Shown one piece after another: positions 9,491-18,520 of a stretch of DNA of 64,000 nt (its first letter is position 1; each line of letters starts with the position of its first letter). The position numbers and the translations under genes were made by a program. Source of the DNA: Hyphomicrobiales bacterium. GTDB taxonomy: Bacteria; Pseudomonadota; Alphaproteobacteria; SPJN01. The stretch covers positions 124,001-188,000 of the forward strand of contig SPJN01000003.1 in the NCBI GenBank assembly GCA_006844605.1. The letters are read 5' to 3'. Under the pieces are notes generated by a model. It was not told where the DNA came from and ran no database searches. It worked only from the letters and a program-made list of their open reading frames with translations.

Positions 9491-10138
9491 TCACTGAAAG
9501 CGATTTAGCGGTGAAATACCCTTGTTACGGCCAAGGCCAAGCGGATTGTTGCCACCCCGCAATTCGTCAGCCGCATTATCAATGCCCCGATCTGCGCCAC
9601 CGGGACCGCCACCTGCCATTGTAGACTGACCGCCACTGAATGCACCGCGCACCTTGCGATAAGCTGCCCGATTTCCGCTGGCATGCGCGCCCAGCAATAT
9701 CTGCCGTTTCCGCGCGCCACGAACATAACGCAGGGCATTTGCAGCATTTACACCCGCCTTTTCATCGGCACGGATCGCAGCGGCGGCAACCAACGCTGTG
9801 CGATCGGGGTCCTGCGTTGCAGCGACAATGGCAATGGCGGGAATATTTGCGACCCCGTATTTCTGCATCAGGCGCGTCAAATGTGTCTCAGCATCCGTGT
9901 CATCATCGGTCAGCATAATCTGATGAATGACACGCGCGGCCTCAGCCTCCAACGCAATGGGGCCGCCACCGGGAACCGATACAATCATATCGCCGTTTGA
10001 CTTCGTCATCACATCACCGGGCGCGGCAAATGCAGCCCCTGTCATGCCAACAGCCAACATGAAAAGGACAACCATGACCATAGGCAGCCCCCGAACAGTC
10101 CGAATATTTTGTATGCTTGGTGTCAAACCTGTCTCCAT
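9491..10138 (-). CDS. Secreted protein of unknown function
   Basis: I do not recognise a family. The 215-residue protein has a signal peptide: a hydrophobic stretch at about 20-37 ends in GAAFAAPGD. An internal ATG at 10081 (MVMVVLF) would give a more typical signal length and has GGGG a few bases upstream. The mature part is Ala-rich and predicted helical (about 60-150). It ends in a Gly/Asn-rich, low-complexity tail (about 165-215, with runs such as GGGPGGADRG and GGNNPLGLGRNKG). The tail suggests a flexible exported or surface role. The gene stands alone, with its own terminator downstream (9438-9466). Confidence 0.7.
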   Translation of the reverse strand: METGLTPSIQNIRTVRGLPMVMVVLFMLAVGMTGAAFAAPGDVMTKSNGDMIVSVPGGGPIALEAEAARVIHQIMLTDDDTDAETHLTRLMQKYGVANIPAIAIVAATQDPDRTALVAAAAIRADEKAGVNAANALRYVRGARKRQILLGAHASGNRAAYRKVRGAFSGGQSTMAGGGPGGADRGIDNAADELRGGNNPLGLGRNKGISPLNRFQ

Positions 10139-10249
10139 CTGCGCGCATCGATATATATGCGCTCTCCCTCAACCTAGGAATGGATTGTGGCGCAATAGGG
10201 GCATCAAATGGGACAAATGATGCAGATCGGCAACATTAACGATCTACTT

Positions 10250-11998
10250 TTAGGAACGGCGCAATTCACGGATCAAAAACCGCCCCGGATGCAAGGCTGC
10301 CAGTTCATCCCGGGCAAGCGATGGCACCTGCCCGCACACCATTGCGGCAAGATTATCTGCCAATAATGGCGCTGTCATAAACCCGCGGGAGCCAAGCGCC
10401 CCCATAACGAATAGCCCCGGCGTCAACGGCCCGGTCATATCGGCGACAGCCGTCGGCCCATGTTTGATCGGGGCAAACATTGTTCGCCATTGATCAAAGT
10501 CAGGCACCGGCCCCATTAACGGCAACCGATCCGGCACCGTTAGGCGACTGCCAGACCAGTCGCTGACATGCTGCTGACCGCTGATGTTGAAACTGTCAAG
10601 CAACCCAGCCCGATCATCATCATTCGGCACTGCTGCTGACGGATCGCGAAAACTGGCACCGATGACAAGCCTGTCTGCCCCATCTGGAATCAGATAATGA
10701 TCAGCCATTTGTGGCATCGTAAATCCATGCGCCACATGATTAACCAAGGCAATTTGCCCCGCCAATGGTTTGAGCGGCAAATCTGCACCATCCAGAAAGC
10801 CTGTCAGCCCCACCCCGGGGCAAAGAATAACAGCGTGATTAGCTGAAGACACTGGCGCCCTTGTAACGCCAAATCGCACATCACCCCCCTTGGCCAATAG
10901 TGCCAAGGCCGCAGCGCCATCGACCCACCCGGTTTGCGCGATATGCAGCCCTTTGTCTGACAACTCTACACCAGTGTCATGCCAAACAGACGCACCAATG
11001 CTGGCCCAAAAATCACAAGCAAAGGAAAATGCGTTTCCCATAAAACGTGGCCCACCGCCGGCACCATGATCAAGCCACGGGGTAATCAACGCTGCAGGAA
11101 TGGCCGATACGGTTGCCGCCCAATTCCGCTGCCGTTCAATGACGGTCACGCTGATTTCAGGGGCCTTGGCCTTGATCGCCCTTGCCGTTAGCAGCCCCGC
11201 CAGCCCAGCGCCGACAATCGTGACTTTTTTTGGCGGCACAGTTGGCAATGCAGAATCAGCCCATGACAATTTATGCGGCGAATGTTTTGCATCATGACCG
11301 TCAAACCTACCGATACTCATATGACGCTTGCGGCCAAAGCCTTTTCTGCGCTCCATCTTAAAGCCAACATGCGCCAGCCTACGCCGAACATCCCCAACAG
11401 CCGTGAATGTCGCCAGACTCGCCCCATCCTTGGAAAGCCGCGCAATTTCCCGAAATAGTCGATCCGACCAAAGGTCTGGATTTAAAGCCGGTGCAAACCC
11501 ATCAAGAAACCAGCAATCAACCATCCGCCGCGGCGCAAGGGTGGCAAGCATATCTGCGCCCTCGCCCGCCAGCACGGTCAGGCGCATACGCCCGTTCTCA
11601 AAATTCAAATCATGCCGCCCCGCACTTTTCGGAAATGAGGCGCGCAATAACTGTGCCAACGGGGCAAGCTCAGGAAAGGCGTCGTGGGCTCGCGCCAGAT
11701 CATCAACACACATCAAATGCTTTTCTACGCTGATAAAATGAATGGTGCCCGGCTGCCCTGCCTTCAACCATGCCTGCCACAAGGTCAGGAAATTCAACCC
11801 CGTGCCAAAGCCCGTCTCGCCCACGACAAGCGGCACGACAGATTGTTTTGACCACCGGTGAGTGACATCACACCCGCCCAGAAAGACATAGCGACTTTCT
11901 TCAAGACCGGCATCGCCATAATACACATCGTCATATTGCGATGATCGTGGCTGCCCGTCATCCGTCCAGGCGCATGGTGTGGCTTGTATATTGGTCAC
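10250..11998 (-). CDS. mnmC: Bifunctional tRNA 5-methylaminomethyl-2-thiouridine biosynthesis protein MnmC
   Basis: Two-domain enzyme of 582 residues that finishes the mnm5 modification at the wobble uridine of certain tRNAs. The N-terminal SAM methyltransferase domain (MnmC2, DUF752) shows SSQYDDVYYGDAGLEESRYV near the start, GETGFGTGLNFLTLWQAW (about 60-77) and CWFLDGFAPALNPDLW (about 169-184). The C-terminal FAD oxidase domain (MnmC1) begins with the dinucleotide motif VTIVGAGLAGLLTARAI (about 258-274) and closes with GLFVMGALGSRGFMTAPL. The domain order matches E. coli MnmC, and the length is slightly shorter. It has no obvious operon partner. Confidence 0.94.
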   Translation of the reverse strand: MTNIQATPCAWTDDGQPRSSQYDDVYYGDAGLEESRYVFLGGCDVTHRWSKQSVVPLVVGETGFGTGLNFLTLWQAWLKAGQPGTIHFISVEKHLMCVDDLARAHDAFPELAPLAQLLRASFPKSAGRHDLNFENGRMRLTVLAGEGADMLATLAPRRMVDCWFLDGFAPALNPDLWSDRLFREIARLSKDGASLATFTAVGDVRRRLAHVGFKMERRKGFGRKRHMSIGRFDGHDAKHSPHKLSWADSALPTVPPKKVTIVGAGLAGLLTARAIKAKAPEISVTVIERQRNWAATVSAIPAALITPWLDHGAGGGPRFMGNAFSFACDFWASIGASVWHDTGVELSDKGLHIAQTGWVDGAAALALLAKGGDVRFGVTRAPVSSANHAVILCPGVGLTGFLDGADLPLKPLAGQIALVNHVAHGFTMPQMADHYLIPDGADRLVIGASFRDPSAAVPNDDDRAGLLDSFNISGQQHVSDWSGSRLTVPDRLPLMGPVPDFDQWRTMFAPIKHGPTAVADMTGPLTPGLFVMGALGSRGFMTAPLLADNLAAMVCGQVPSLARDELAALHPGRFLIRELRRS

Positions 11999-12615
11999 CG
12001 ATTAGAACGTTTCTTTATAAGGCCGCAAATCAAGTTCTAAAGTCCAAGCAGAACGGTGCTCTTGGCAAAACATTCTGAATGCACAGACAAGATCCGCAAT
12101 GAACAAATCACTTTTAGCCACTCTAGTTACCCCATTTTCAATCGCATGGGTGCCAAATTGCATTCACGCAGTCTGCCTGCCTTTACGGGGCTTTGAAATT
12201 GCCAGCGCCCCGAAATTTGACCTGATTCGTCCAATTTGCGTGGAAAGACCGGAAAATTTGCAAGACCGATGACAGAAATCAAGACAGATGCAAATATTTT
12301 TGCCGCCACACCGCTTGACACTTTAGTATCGATTTATCAACACCCATAGCGGTCAGCGCGAATTTTATAGAAATATTTACTACAGAAACAGAGCATAGCC
12401 GCATTATGGGTTTCAACAATGTATGCCAGACATCGCAATAAAACTTAGTAATTACAAAAGCTTAGGCCCCCCACCTTTCGTTTTCAACCTAAAGGTATGT
12501 TGCTGTGCGGCCCATACTACCTGAAATGGTCGTCTTTTTACGCGGCAGCACCTAGGTGTCGATTTATTAAAAAAAGTACTAGACAAAAGTCATAGGCCTA
12601 GGCAATATCAATTTT

Positions 12616-12753
12616 ACCGAAGCTGTTGCCACTCCATTTGCTTCGGTAGCCCCGGGCCTAGACGGGGTTCCACCGACGAAAAAGCGAAAGCTTTCTTGCC
12701 GGATTATTTAGGGGAACGGCCGCCAACCCACCGACCAAGCCGTTCCCCTTTTT
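12616..12753 (+). ncRNA. Candidate structured small RNA with four hairpins
   Basis: Four consecutive hairpins occur with little unpaired sequence between them. H1 is ACCGAAGC/GCTTCGGT, 8 perfect pairs, at 12616-12623 and 12640-12647. H2 is CCCCG/CGGGG, extendable to 7 pairs with a wobble, at 12648-12669. H3 is AAAGC/GCTTT closed by a GAAA tetraloop at 12681-12694. H4 is the terminator, 9 perfect pairs, at 12711-12748 followed by TTTTT. A weak promoter-like pair (TAGACA at 12580, CAATAT at 12603, 17 bases apart) would start transcription close to H1. I see no match to tmRNA, SRP, RNase P or a riboswitch class I know. It could be a trans-acting sRNA or the leader of the racemase-like gene 60 bases downstream. 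Confidence 0.5.
12711..12753 (+). terminator. Strong rho-independent terminator
   Basis: GGGGAACGG at 12711-12719 pairs perfectly with CCGTTCCCC at 12740-12748 and is followed at once by TTTTT. The T-run is only on the plus strand, so the terminated transcript runs rightward. No protein gene upstream on that strand could use it, which implies a noncoding transcript. Confidence 0.85.
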
Positions 12754-12815
12754 CTTTGCCCAAATCAGATTTCATTTTCAGTAGGCAAGTCTGCAAAGCT
12801 TTGCTAGCAAGCCCT

Positions 12816-13478
12816 ATGACTGATCAAAAAACACTGACATTCCTGCACACCGCACCAAGCCACGTCGCCCGCTTTGACCGCCTGCTTGCAGCGCATGACC
12901 TAACTGCCCTGCGGGTACAGCATCACGTCAACGAGGCGTTGTTGCCCCATGACGGCCGCCTGACAGATGATTTGAAACGCAATGCGCTTTCAATTTTCAT
13001 GCAACTTTCATCCGGTGCTGACATGGTGCTGTGCACATGCTCTACCCTTGGCCCTGTCGCTGACATAGCTGCAGAGATGGTTGATGGCCGTGTTTGGCGC
13101 ATAGACCGGCCAATGGCCCAACAGGCGCTGAAGACTGGCCAACACATTCTTGTGGCGGCATGTCTTGCCCCGTCAATCATGCCCACACAGCGCCTTTTAA
13201 TGGCTGAAGCTGACGAAGCCCAATTACTGCCGATGATCAGCCCCTTGATTATTGAAGGCGCATGGCAGCTGTTTTTGGACAATAACGAAACCGCCTATGC
13301 TGCAGCGATTGCACAGGCCATCAAAGATGCTGTGCAAACCACGAAGCCTGACGCCGTTATTCTGGCTCAAGCCTCGATGGATTGCGCAGAACCATTATTG
13401 AATGATTGCGGCGTACCGGTTTTCAGCACACCACATATTGGCGTTGCAGCCGCTCTTGATGAGCTGGGCCTGATTTAG
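12816..13478 (+). CDS. Asp/Glu racemase-like protein
   Basis: Cytosolic protein of 220 residues beginning MTDQKTLTFLHTAPSHVARFDRLL. The family resemblance is to Asp/Glu/hydantoin racemase-like proteins. LCTCSTLGPVADIA (about 73-86) supplies a first active-site-type cysteine. ILAQASMDCAEPLL (about 184-197) supplies a second one in the mirror position, as in two-base racemases. The substrate is unknown, and many homologues are annotated only as arylsulfatase or hypothetical. I use the ATG at 12816 because the longer in-frame start at 12696 would place codons inside the terminator at 12711-12753. It ends 30 bases before the convergent DUF3604 gene. Confidence 0.72.
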   Translation: MTDQKTLTFLHTAPSHVARFDRLLAAHDLTALRVQHHVNEALLPHDGRLTDDLKRNALSIFMQLSSGADMVLCTCSTLGPVADIAAEMVDGRVWRIDRPMAQQALKTGQHILVAACLAPSIMPTQRLLMAEADEAQLLPMISPLIIEGAWQLFLDNNETAYAAAIAQAIKDAVQTTKPDAVILAQASMDCAEPLLNDCGVPVFSTPHIGVAAALDELGLI

Positions 13479-13508
13479 GAAAGGCCCTGACATAGCCAAA
13501 GTTCAAGC

Positions 13509-15761
13509 TTAGTCATAATTCAGGAATATCGGTGATGACCACGCCAGCTCCTCAGCCGGTGCAAGGCAATCATCTTCCTTGTCATGACGAAAGGGATCGC
13601 CCTTACACAGGTTAACGGTGATACAACGCCCATTGGCATCGCGCGTACATCGCTCCATCCCTGCATTGACTGTAGGGCCAGCTTCTTCAATCACGCGCAC
13701 ATAATAGGTCGCGTCGCGCCCGCCGCGGACATAGTCCTCATCCGTAAAGGTGGTTTGACACCCCGCAACCCGCGATTCTTCAACGTCACATTCAAAAACT
13801 TTCCACGGATCCTCGATCAGGCCAGCAACATCTTCGCCCTGTGTAATCTGCGGGCGAATACGAATAACCTCCAACCGCTCAACGCCCTTGCGGGTATCGC
13901 CCGGATTGTAGCATTCGTTCTTACATATGCGGGCAATTTCATCAGCGCCCAACTGGTCCATTGCGTATTCAGGGCAACCGGGCCGCTGCACCTGCGCGCC
14001 AAGTGCCGTAACCTTAAATGTCGGGTTGCTGCGTTTTTTGACAACACTGCCCATCGGAACCGCAGCACCATTATCATCAATCAAGTCGAACCACAGCAAT
14101 ATCCGATCACCGGAGGTGCCATAGGTCTTCCGGGCCTGCATGGCATTCCAAATGGCATCACGATTGCGTCCTTCTGTATGGGCCGCGATCAACCCACCGG
14201 TCATAAAGAATGACCCTTGGCGTTCGGTTTCGGTGATATTGAAATCAGCGATACTTGATTTTGTGGGGTCAAACGGCTGCGGTACTGACAGCGGCTCTTT
14301 CTCAGGCATCAGGCGATTGGAAATCCCGCCAAGGGACACACCCTCTGTCATGCCATAGCGCCCAAATTCCTTATACCCAGTACCCGGACGCGCCTGATGA
14401 TTGTCAGAACTGGCCATGATACCCCATGTAAAGCGTTTGGGTTTGCCTGCTTCATCAAAATTACTGATGGCCAAAGCATATTGTACGGAGTTGCCGGGGC
14501 GATAGTTAAAGGCCGGCAAGCGACAATCCTGACATTGGCCGGCATCAAGCCAATCTTCTGATTTTGCGCCGGGCACGACGTTGAACCCGGCATTGGCGGC
14601 CTCAACATAATATTGGCGCGCATCAGCGGCACGTGAGGCGCATTCAGCCTCATCAACACCCTCCGCAAGACACCGGTCAGTGATAATTTCACCAGCTCGC
14701 CAACATGACGGCAGATACCCTTCTGTCGGTTCAGGACAGGACGGATTGCCCGCCGCGTCAAAACTGATGGCGCGCCAATCGCGATACTCGTCCGAGTTAC
14801 CGTGGCCGGAGAAAATCTCAACCAGCATTTGATAGTCAGGGCGGCTTTGACCCTTTTTCAATTGCTTATCCATTGAAACGCCGGGCGGTGTATAAAAGCC
14901 CCAGGTCGTGCCATGCGGGATCACAATCGCCTCGGTCTGCCATTCATCAAGCTTGCGGAACAGGTCCTTAGGCTCTGCAGCAAGTTCAATACAATTAGGC
15001 GGCAAATCAGGTGATGCCACCCCTTCGGGGCACATATCACGGTCAGCCAATTCCTGATTGAACAAAACCCCGCCATAATACGGCTTACGGTCGCCACCCG
15101 GTGCCCACATAGTCATCAGCACCGCCTGCCAGGCAGGCACGCCCTTCCAGCCGCCATGTGCGATCGAACCGGGCGGTGAATAGGCCCCCACGGGACGGGC
15201 GGGAACAAGATCATCCGCAGTCTGGCGCAAGATCACATTCTTATGGCCATAATGATTGTCGGGGTTGGTGCCGATTTGCGTCCATTCCCACCCCAAAAAA
15301 GAAATCATATCCGGACGGTCAGGGTCACCTGCCTGCGCATTACAATCCCGAATGACTTTCTTTGTGTCCGTCCATTTGCGTTCGTTCAATCCAATACCGT
15401 GATCGGTGATCGACCAAAAATCCAGCGCGGAACAAAAGCGTGCAAAATCACAAGCGTCAGAAACCGGGTGTGCCCCTTCGCCCTGAACAATCGGAAGACT
15501 GCCAACAAAGGCATCCACAGAAAATGTTGTGTGAACATGAAGGTCGCCGAACAAAATCTGATTATCGCTCAGACGTCCACGGCTGACCGCAGCGACCAAT
15601 GTTTGGGCGTCGCGCACAATATTCACTTCTGGCGGACGGGGGCCATCAGCAACAATACCGCCATCATGCAATTCACCGAACCAGCCTTGGAAAATGGCGA
15701 ATACCCAAACACCAAAGCCAAGCACCACCAATATTGCCAGTTTACCGATCAAACGCATCAT
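13509..15761 (-). CDS. DUF3604 protein, membrane-anchored PHP-like hydrolase candidate
   Basis: Protein of 750 residues with one N-terminal hydrophobic segment (about 5-27) that could be a signal anchor, placing the rest in the periplasm. The motif FGDLHVHTTFSVDAF (about 71-85) and then LDFWSITDHGIGLNERKW (about 113-130) are the HxH and DH metal motifs of the PHP-type fold seen in DUF3604. Further conserved pieces are SFLGWEWTQ, YGHKNVI, HGTTWGFYTPPG and SSDNHQARPGTGYKE. Many Cys residues (about 20) suggest disulfides in an oxidising compartment. No member's substrate is known to me. It has no operon partner. Confidence 0.82.
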   Translation of the reverse strand: MMRLIGKLAILVVLGFGVWVFAIFQGWFGELHDGGIVADGPRPPEVNIVRDAQTLVAAVSRGRLSDNQILFGDLHVHTTFSVDAFVGSLPIVQGEGAHPVSDACDFARFCSALDFWSITDHGIGLNERKWTDTKKVIRDCNAQAGDPDRPDMISFLGWEWTQIGTNPDNHYGHKNVILRQTADDLVPARPVGAYSPPGSIAHGGWKGVPAWQAVLMTMWAPGGDRKPYYGGVLFNQELADRDMCPEGVASPDLPPNCIELAAEPKDLFRKLDEWQTEAIVIPHGTTWGFYTPPGVSMDKQLKKGQSRPDYQMLVEIFSGHGNSDEYRDWRAISFDAAGNPSCPEPTEGYLPSCWRAGEIITDRCLAEGVDEAECASRAADARQYYVEAANAGFNVVPGAKSEDWLDAGQCQDCRLPAFNYRPGNSVQYALAISNFDEAGKPKRFTWGIMASSDNHQARPGTGYKEFGRYGMTEGVSLGGISNRLMPEKEPLSVPQPFDPTKSSIADFNITETERQGSFFMTGGLIAAHTEGRNRDAIWNAMQARKTYGTSGDRILLWFDLIDDNGAAVPMGSVVKKRSNPTFKVTALGAQVQRPGCPEYAMDQLGADEIARICKNECYNPGDTRKGVERLEVIRIRPQITQGEDVAGLIEDPWKVFECDVEESRVAGCQTTFTDEDYVRGGRDATYYVRVIEEAGPTVNAGMERCTRDANGRCITVNLCKGDPFRHDKEDDCLAPAEELAWSSPIFLNYD

Positions 15762-15778
15762 GTCCCCGCTCCCTTATG

Positions 15779-15812
15779 AAAAAGCCCGCCCCCATTATCA
15801 GGGACGGGCCAT
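15779..15812 (-). terminator. Rho-independent terminator
   Basis: On the minus strand, GGCCCGTCCC pairs with GGGGCGGGC and is followed by TTTTTC. It sits downstream of the FadB/FadJ-type gene, which ends at 15826, and ahead of the DUF3604 gene. It insulates the two. Confidence 0.8.
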
Positions 15813-15825
15813 TTTGTTTCCAGCC

Positions 15826-17907
15826 TTAACCAGCGGCAAAGTCCTTAAAACCCTGCCCCTTGGCGGCAAGGTCTTTCAGAAGATCAGCCGGTTCCCAAAC
15901 CGCGCCTTCTTCCTTAGCAAGCACTTCAAGCTCTGCCACGATCTTGTCCACGCCGATGACATCGGCCCAGAAGCAAGGACCACCCCAATAACGTGGCCAG
16001 CCATAGCCATAGACCCAAACGACATCAACGTCGCTGGGACGGATGGCAATGCCTTCCTGCAGAATTTTTGCGGCTTCGTTCACCATCGGGTACAGCAGAC
16101 GCTTCAGAATTTCTTCTTCGGTCAATGTCACCTGCGGCAGGTTTGACTTGGCAGCGAAATCACGAATAACTTCTGCGACTTCATCGCTGGGGATCGGTTT
16201 ACGATTTTCGTCGTAATCGTAATAACCCTTGCCAGTTTTTTGACCACGGCGATCACGTTCACACAGAACATCACGTAATGTTTCGCCATTGGACTTTTCT
16301 TTGTTCCAACCGATATCAAGACCGGCAAGGTCTGACATCTGGAACGGACCCATCGGGAAACCGAAATTGGTCAGCGCCCCATCAACATCCTGCGGCAGCG
16401 GCCCCTGCATAATCATCTTCTGTGCCTGCGCCTGACGCTGGAACAAGATGCGGTTGCCGATAAAGCCGGGGCAAACCCCTGACAGAACCGGTGCCTTGCC
16501 GATTTTCTTGCCCAATGCCATTGACGTTGCAATCACATCCTTGCCCGTCTTGTCGCCGCGCACCACTTCAAGCAGGCGCATGACGTTTGCGGGGCTAAAG
16601 AAATGCAGACCAATTACATCTTCAGGACGGCTTGTAACCGAAGCAATTTCATTCAGATCAAGCGCTGAGGTATTGGACGCCAAAATGGCACCCGGCTTCA
16701 GTGTGTCATCAAGGCGTTTGAAGATGTCTTTCTTCAGGTCCATGCTTTCAAACACAGCCTCGATCACCAAATCCTTGTCGGCAAGATCACTGAATTCAAG
16801 CGTGCCAGAGATGAGCGCCATACGCTCCTCAACTTGCGCTTCTGTGATACGGCCCTTTTTGGCGGTGTTTTCATAGTTTTTGCGGATGATGCCCAAGCCA
16901 CGCTCAAGCGCATCGGCCTTCACCTCAACCAAGGTCACGGGAATGCCGACATTGGCGAAATTCATGGCGATGCCGCCGCCCATGGTGCCGCCACCGATGA
17001 TACCAACAGATTTGATATCACGCTTGGGTGTGTCTTTCGGCACATCAGGAATTTTCTGGGCCTGACGTTCAGCAAAGAAGAAGTAACGCTGCGCCGCGGA
17101 CTGAACGCCCGTCATCAGCTTACCGAATTCTTCACGCTCCACCTTAATGCCTTCATCAAACGGCAGGTTTACAGCCGCTTCAATACATTTGATGTTTGCT
17201 TCAGGTGCATCAAAGCCGCGGAACTTGCGCGCGTTCTTGGCACGAAAATCTGAGAACAAGCTGGCGTTTTCGCGCGCTGACTTCAACTTTTCATCATTGT
17301 CGCGAATACGGGTCAGGGCACGGCCTTCTGCAACAACCTTCTGGGCAAAGGCAATGGCCCCGGCCCGCAGGTCATCAACCACCTCTTCAATCAAACCGCT
17401 TGCCAAGGCCTCTTTGGTGCCAATCTGCGCCCCAGAAGTCATCATGTGCAGGGCTTGTTCAGCGCCAACAACGCGCGGCAAACGCTGCGTGCCACCGGCA
17501 CCGGGCAGCAGGCCCAAATTCACTTCCGGCAAACCAAAACGTGCTGAGGCGATGGCAACACGGAAGTGCGCTGTAAGGGCGACTTCCAATCCGCCACCAA
17601 GGGCGGTGCCGTGAATAGCGGCAACAACAGGCTTGGTGCTGTTTTCAATGGCTTCTTGCGCATCGAACAGGCTGGCACCTTTTTGTGCGCCACCAAATTC
17701 TGAAATATCAGCGCCGGCAATAAAGGTACGGCCTGCGCAGATGATCACAACGGACTTAACCGCATCATCTGCAATCGCAGCCTTCATGCCTTCAAACAAG
17801 CCATCACGCACGTGTGAGCTCAACGCATTCACGGGCGGGCTATCAATGGTGATGACGCCAACACCATCTTCTACGGAAAAATCAACAGTCTGTGAAACAG
17901 CGGTCAT
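15826..17907 (-). CDS. Bifunctional enoyl-CoA hydratase / 3-hydroxyacyl-CoA dehydrogenase
   Basis: Multifunctional beta-oxidation enzyme of 693 residues (FadB/FadJ type) that hydrates trans-2-enoyl-CoA and oxidises the 3-hydroxyacyl-CoA with NAD. The N-terminal crotonase domain shows CAGRTFIAGADISEFG (about 57-72), HGTALGGGLEVAL and LGLLPGAGGTQRLPRVVG. The dehydrogenase domain starts with VGIIGGGTMGGGIAMNFA (about 303-320). SNTSALDLNEIASVTSRPED and GLHFFSPANVM, carrying the catalytic His, follow. The two C-terminal 3HCDH domains fill about 480-690 and include KTGKGYYDYD. No thiolase or acyl-CoA dehydrogenase gene is adjacent. A terminator follows at 15779-15812. Confidence 0.94.
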   Translation of the reverse strand: MTAVSQTVDFSVEDGVGVITIDSPPVNALSSHVRDGLFEGMKAAIADDAVKSVVIICAGRTFIAGADISEFGGAQKGASLFDAQEAIENSTKPVVAAIHGTALGGGLEVALTAHFRVAIASARFGLPEVNLGLLPGAGGTQRLPRVVGAEQALHMMTSGAQIGTKEALASGLIEEVVDDLRAGAIAFAQKVVAEGRALTRIRDNDEKLKSARENASLFSDFRAKNARKFRGFDAPEANIKCIEAAVNLPFDEGIKVEREEFGKLMTGVQSAAQRYFFFAERQAQKIPDVPKDTPKRDIKSVGIIGGGTMGGGIAMNFANVGIPVTLVEVKADALERGLGIIRKNYENTAKKGRITEAQVEERMALISGTLEFSDLADKDLVIEAVFESMDLKKDIFKRLDDTLKPGAILASNTSALDLNEIASVTSRPEDVIGLHFFSPANVMRLLEVVRGDKTGKDVIATSMALGKKIGKAPVLSGVCPGFIGNRILFQRQAQAQKMIMQGPLPQDVDGALTNFGFPMGPFQMSDLAGLDIGWNKEKSNGETLRDVLCERDRRGQKTGKGYYDYDENRKPIPSDEVAEVIRDFAAKSNLPQVTLTEEEILKRLLYPMVNEAAKILQEGIAIRPSDVDVVWVYGYGWPRYWGGPCFWADVIGVDKIVAELEVLAKEEGAVWEPADLLKDLAAKGQGFKDFAAG

Positions 17908-17999
17908 ATTCTGCCCTCATTTATATCTGTATTTAGGATTGAACTGAAATTTTGTGGGGCCATAGTAACGGGTTCGCAAGCGAATAAAAGGCAAGAAAT

Positions 18000-18473
18000 T
18001 TGACTTTTTCAGCGAAAGATTGGTTGCGCGTGTCCTGTGCGGGCATATTGGCTGTTTTATTGTGGCAGGCAATCACCCAGCCCCTGCTTGACGTCACGCA
18101 ACTTTATATTTTCAGTGACGAAATTAGCCTTGTCGGAATTATCAAGGGGCTGTGGAATAGTGAAGAACGCCCGCTGGCGTCTTTGATCTTTGCCATCGGG
18201 ATTGCGGCCCCCTTTGGCAAATGTCTGATGTTGGCGATTTCACGCCTGCCCGCAGCCAAATTTGAAACGCACTTGTTTGGCGTCCTCAATATATTTTCCA
18301 GCCTAGATGCCTTCATCGTTGCCCTGACAATTTTCTACGTCAAGATGTCTGGCTTATCGAGCGCGCAAACCCGTGCCGGGGTTTTGTGGCTGATCGGATT
18401 TATCATCCTGTCAAAACTGGCTGAGTTTGCCTTTGTCGGGCGATCACACACACAGGAACGGGGCCACCCCTAA
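18000..18473 (+). CDS. PqiA-like integral membrane protein
   Basis: Protein of 157 residues with four hydrophobic segments (about 13-31, 61-80, 95-117 and 127-145). The pattern W-x-P near the first segment (LWQAITQPLLDVTQLYIFSDEISLVGIIKGLW), followed by IAAPFGKCL, resembles one half of paraquat-inducible protein A. PqiA proteins take part in membrane-lipid handling together with PqiB MCE proteins, but no PqiB is nearby. The start is a TTG at 18000 with a weak GGCAAG upstream; an internal GTG is possible. Its 3' end faces the diiron protein gene, with a weak hairpin between. Confidence 0.6.
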   Translation: MTFSAKDWLRVSCAGILAVLLWQAITQPLLDVTQLYIFSDEISLVGIIKGLWNSEERPLASLIFAIGIAAPFGKCLMLAISRLPAAKFETHLFGVLNIFSSLDAFIVALTIFYVKMSGLSSAQTRAGVLWLIGFIILSKLAEFAFVGRSHTQERGHP

Positions 18474-18484
18474 AGGCGACCCCG
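18459..18484. terminator. Weak hairpin between convergent genes
   Basis: CGGGG and CCCCG arms with an interrupted inner CC/GG stem span the stop codon of the PqiA-like gene. The nearest T-rich run on the plus strand is about 8 bases further on, so termination is possible but not strong. Confidence 0.35.
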
Positions 18485-18520
18485 CTTCGTGTTTTGTTCA
18501 ATCATGCAAGTCAGGACTGC

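Larger units (their letters stand above)
11999..12815. other. Long gene-free region (about 817 bases)
   Basis: This is the only long stretch without a convincing protein gene. It is more AT-rich than its surroundings, and no open frame in it has family character or a good ribosome site. The left half (11999-12600) holds only scattered short inverted repeats: CGGGGC/GCCCCG at about 12187-12213, and the palindrome CACCTAGGTG at 12549-12558. The right 140 bases form a tandem array of hairpins ending in a strong terminator, described separately as a candidate RNA gene. Confidence 0.7.

Noticed and set aside
12127-12321. Minus-strand frame of 64 codons in the long intergenic
   Set aside because: No ribosome site, no family resemblance and atypical composition. 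It is probably chance.
12616-12753. tmRNA, SRP RNA or RNase P RNA in the hairpin region
   Set aside because: No ANDN-type tag codons, no GGTCAGG-type SRP core and no RNase P consensus were seen. It is left as an unclassified RNA candidate.
12696-12815. Upstream extension of the racemase-like frame
   Set aside because: It would cover the terminator at 12711-12753; the ATG at 12816 begins the family-like sequence.
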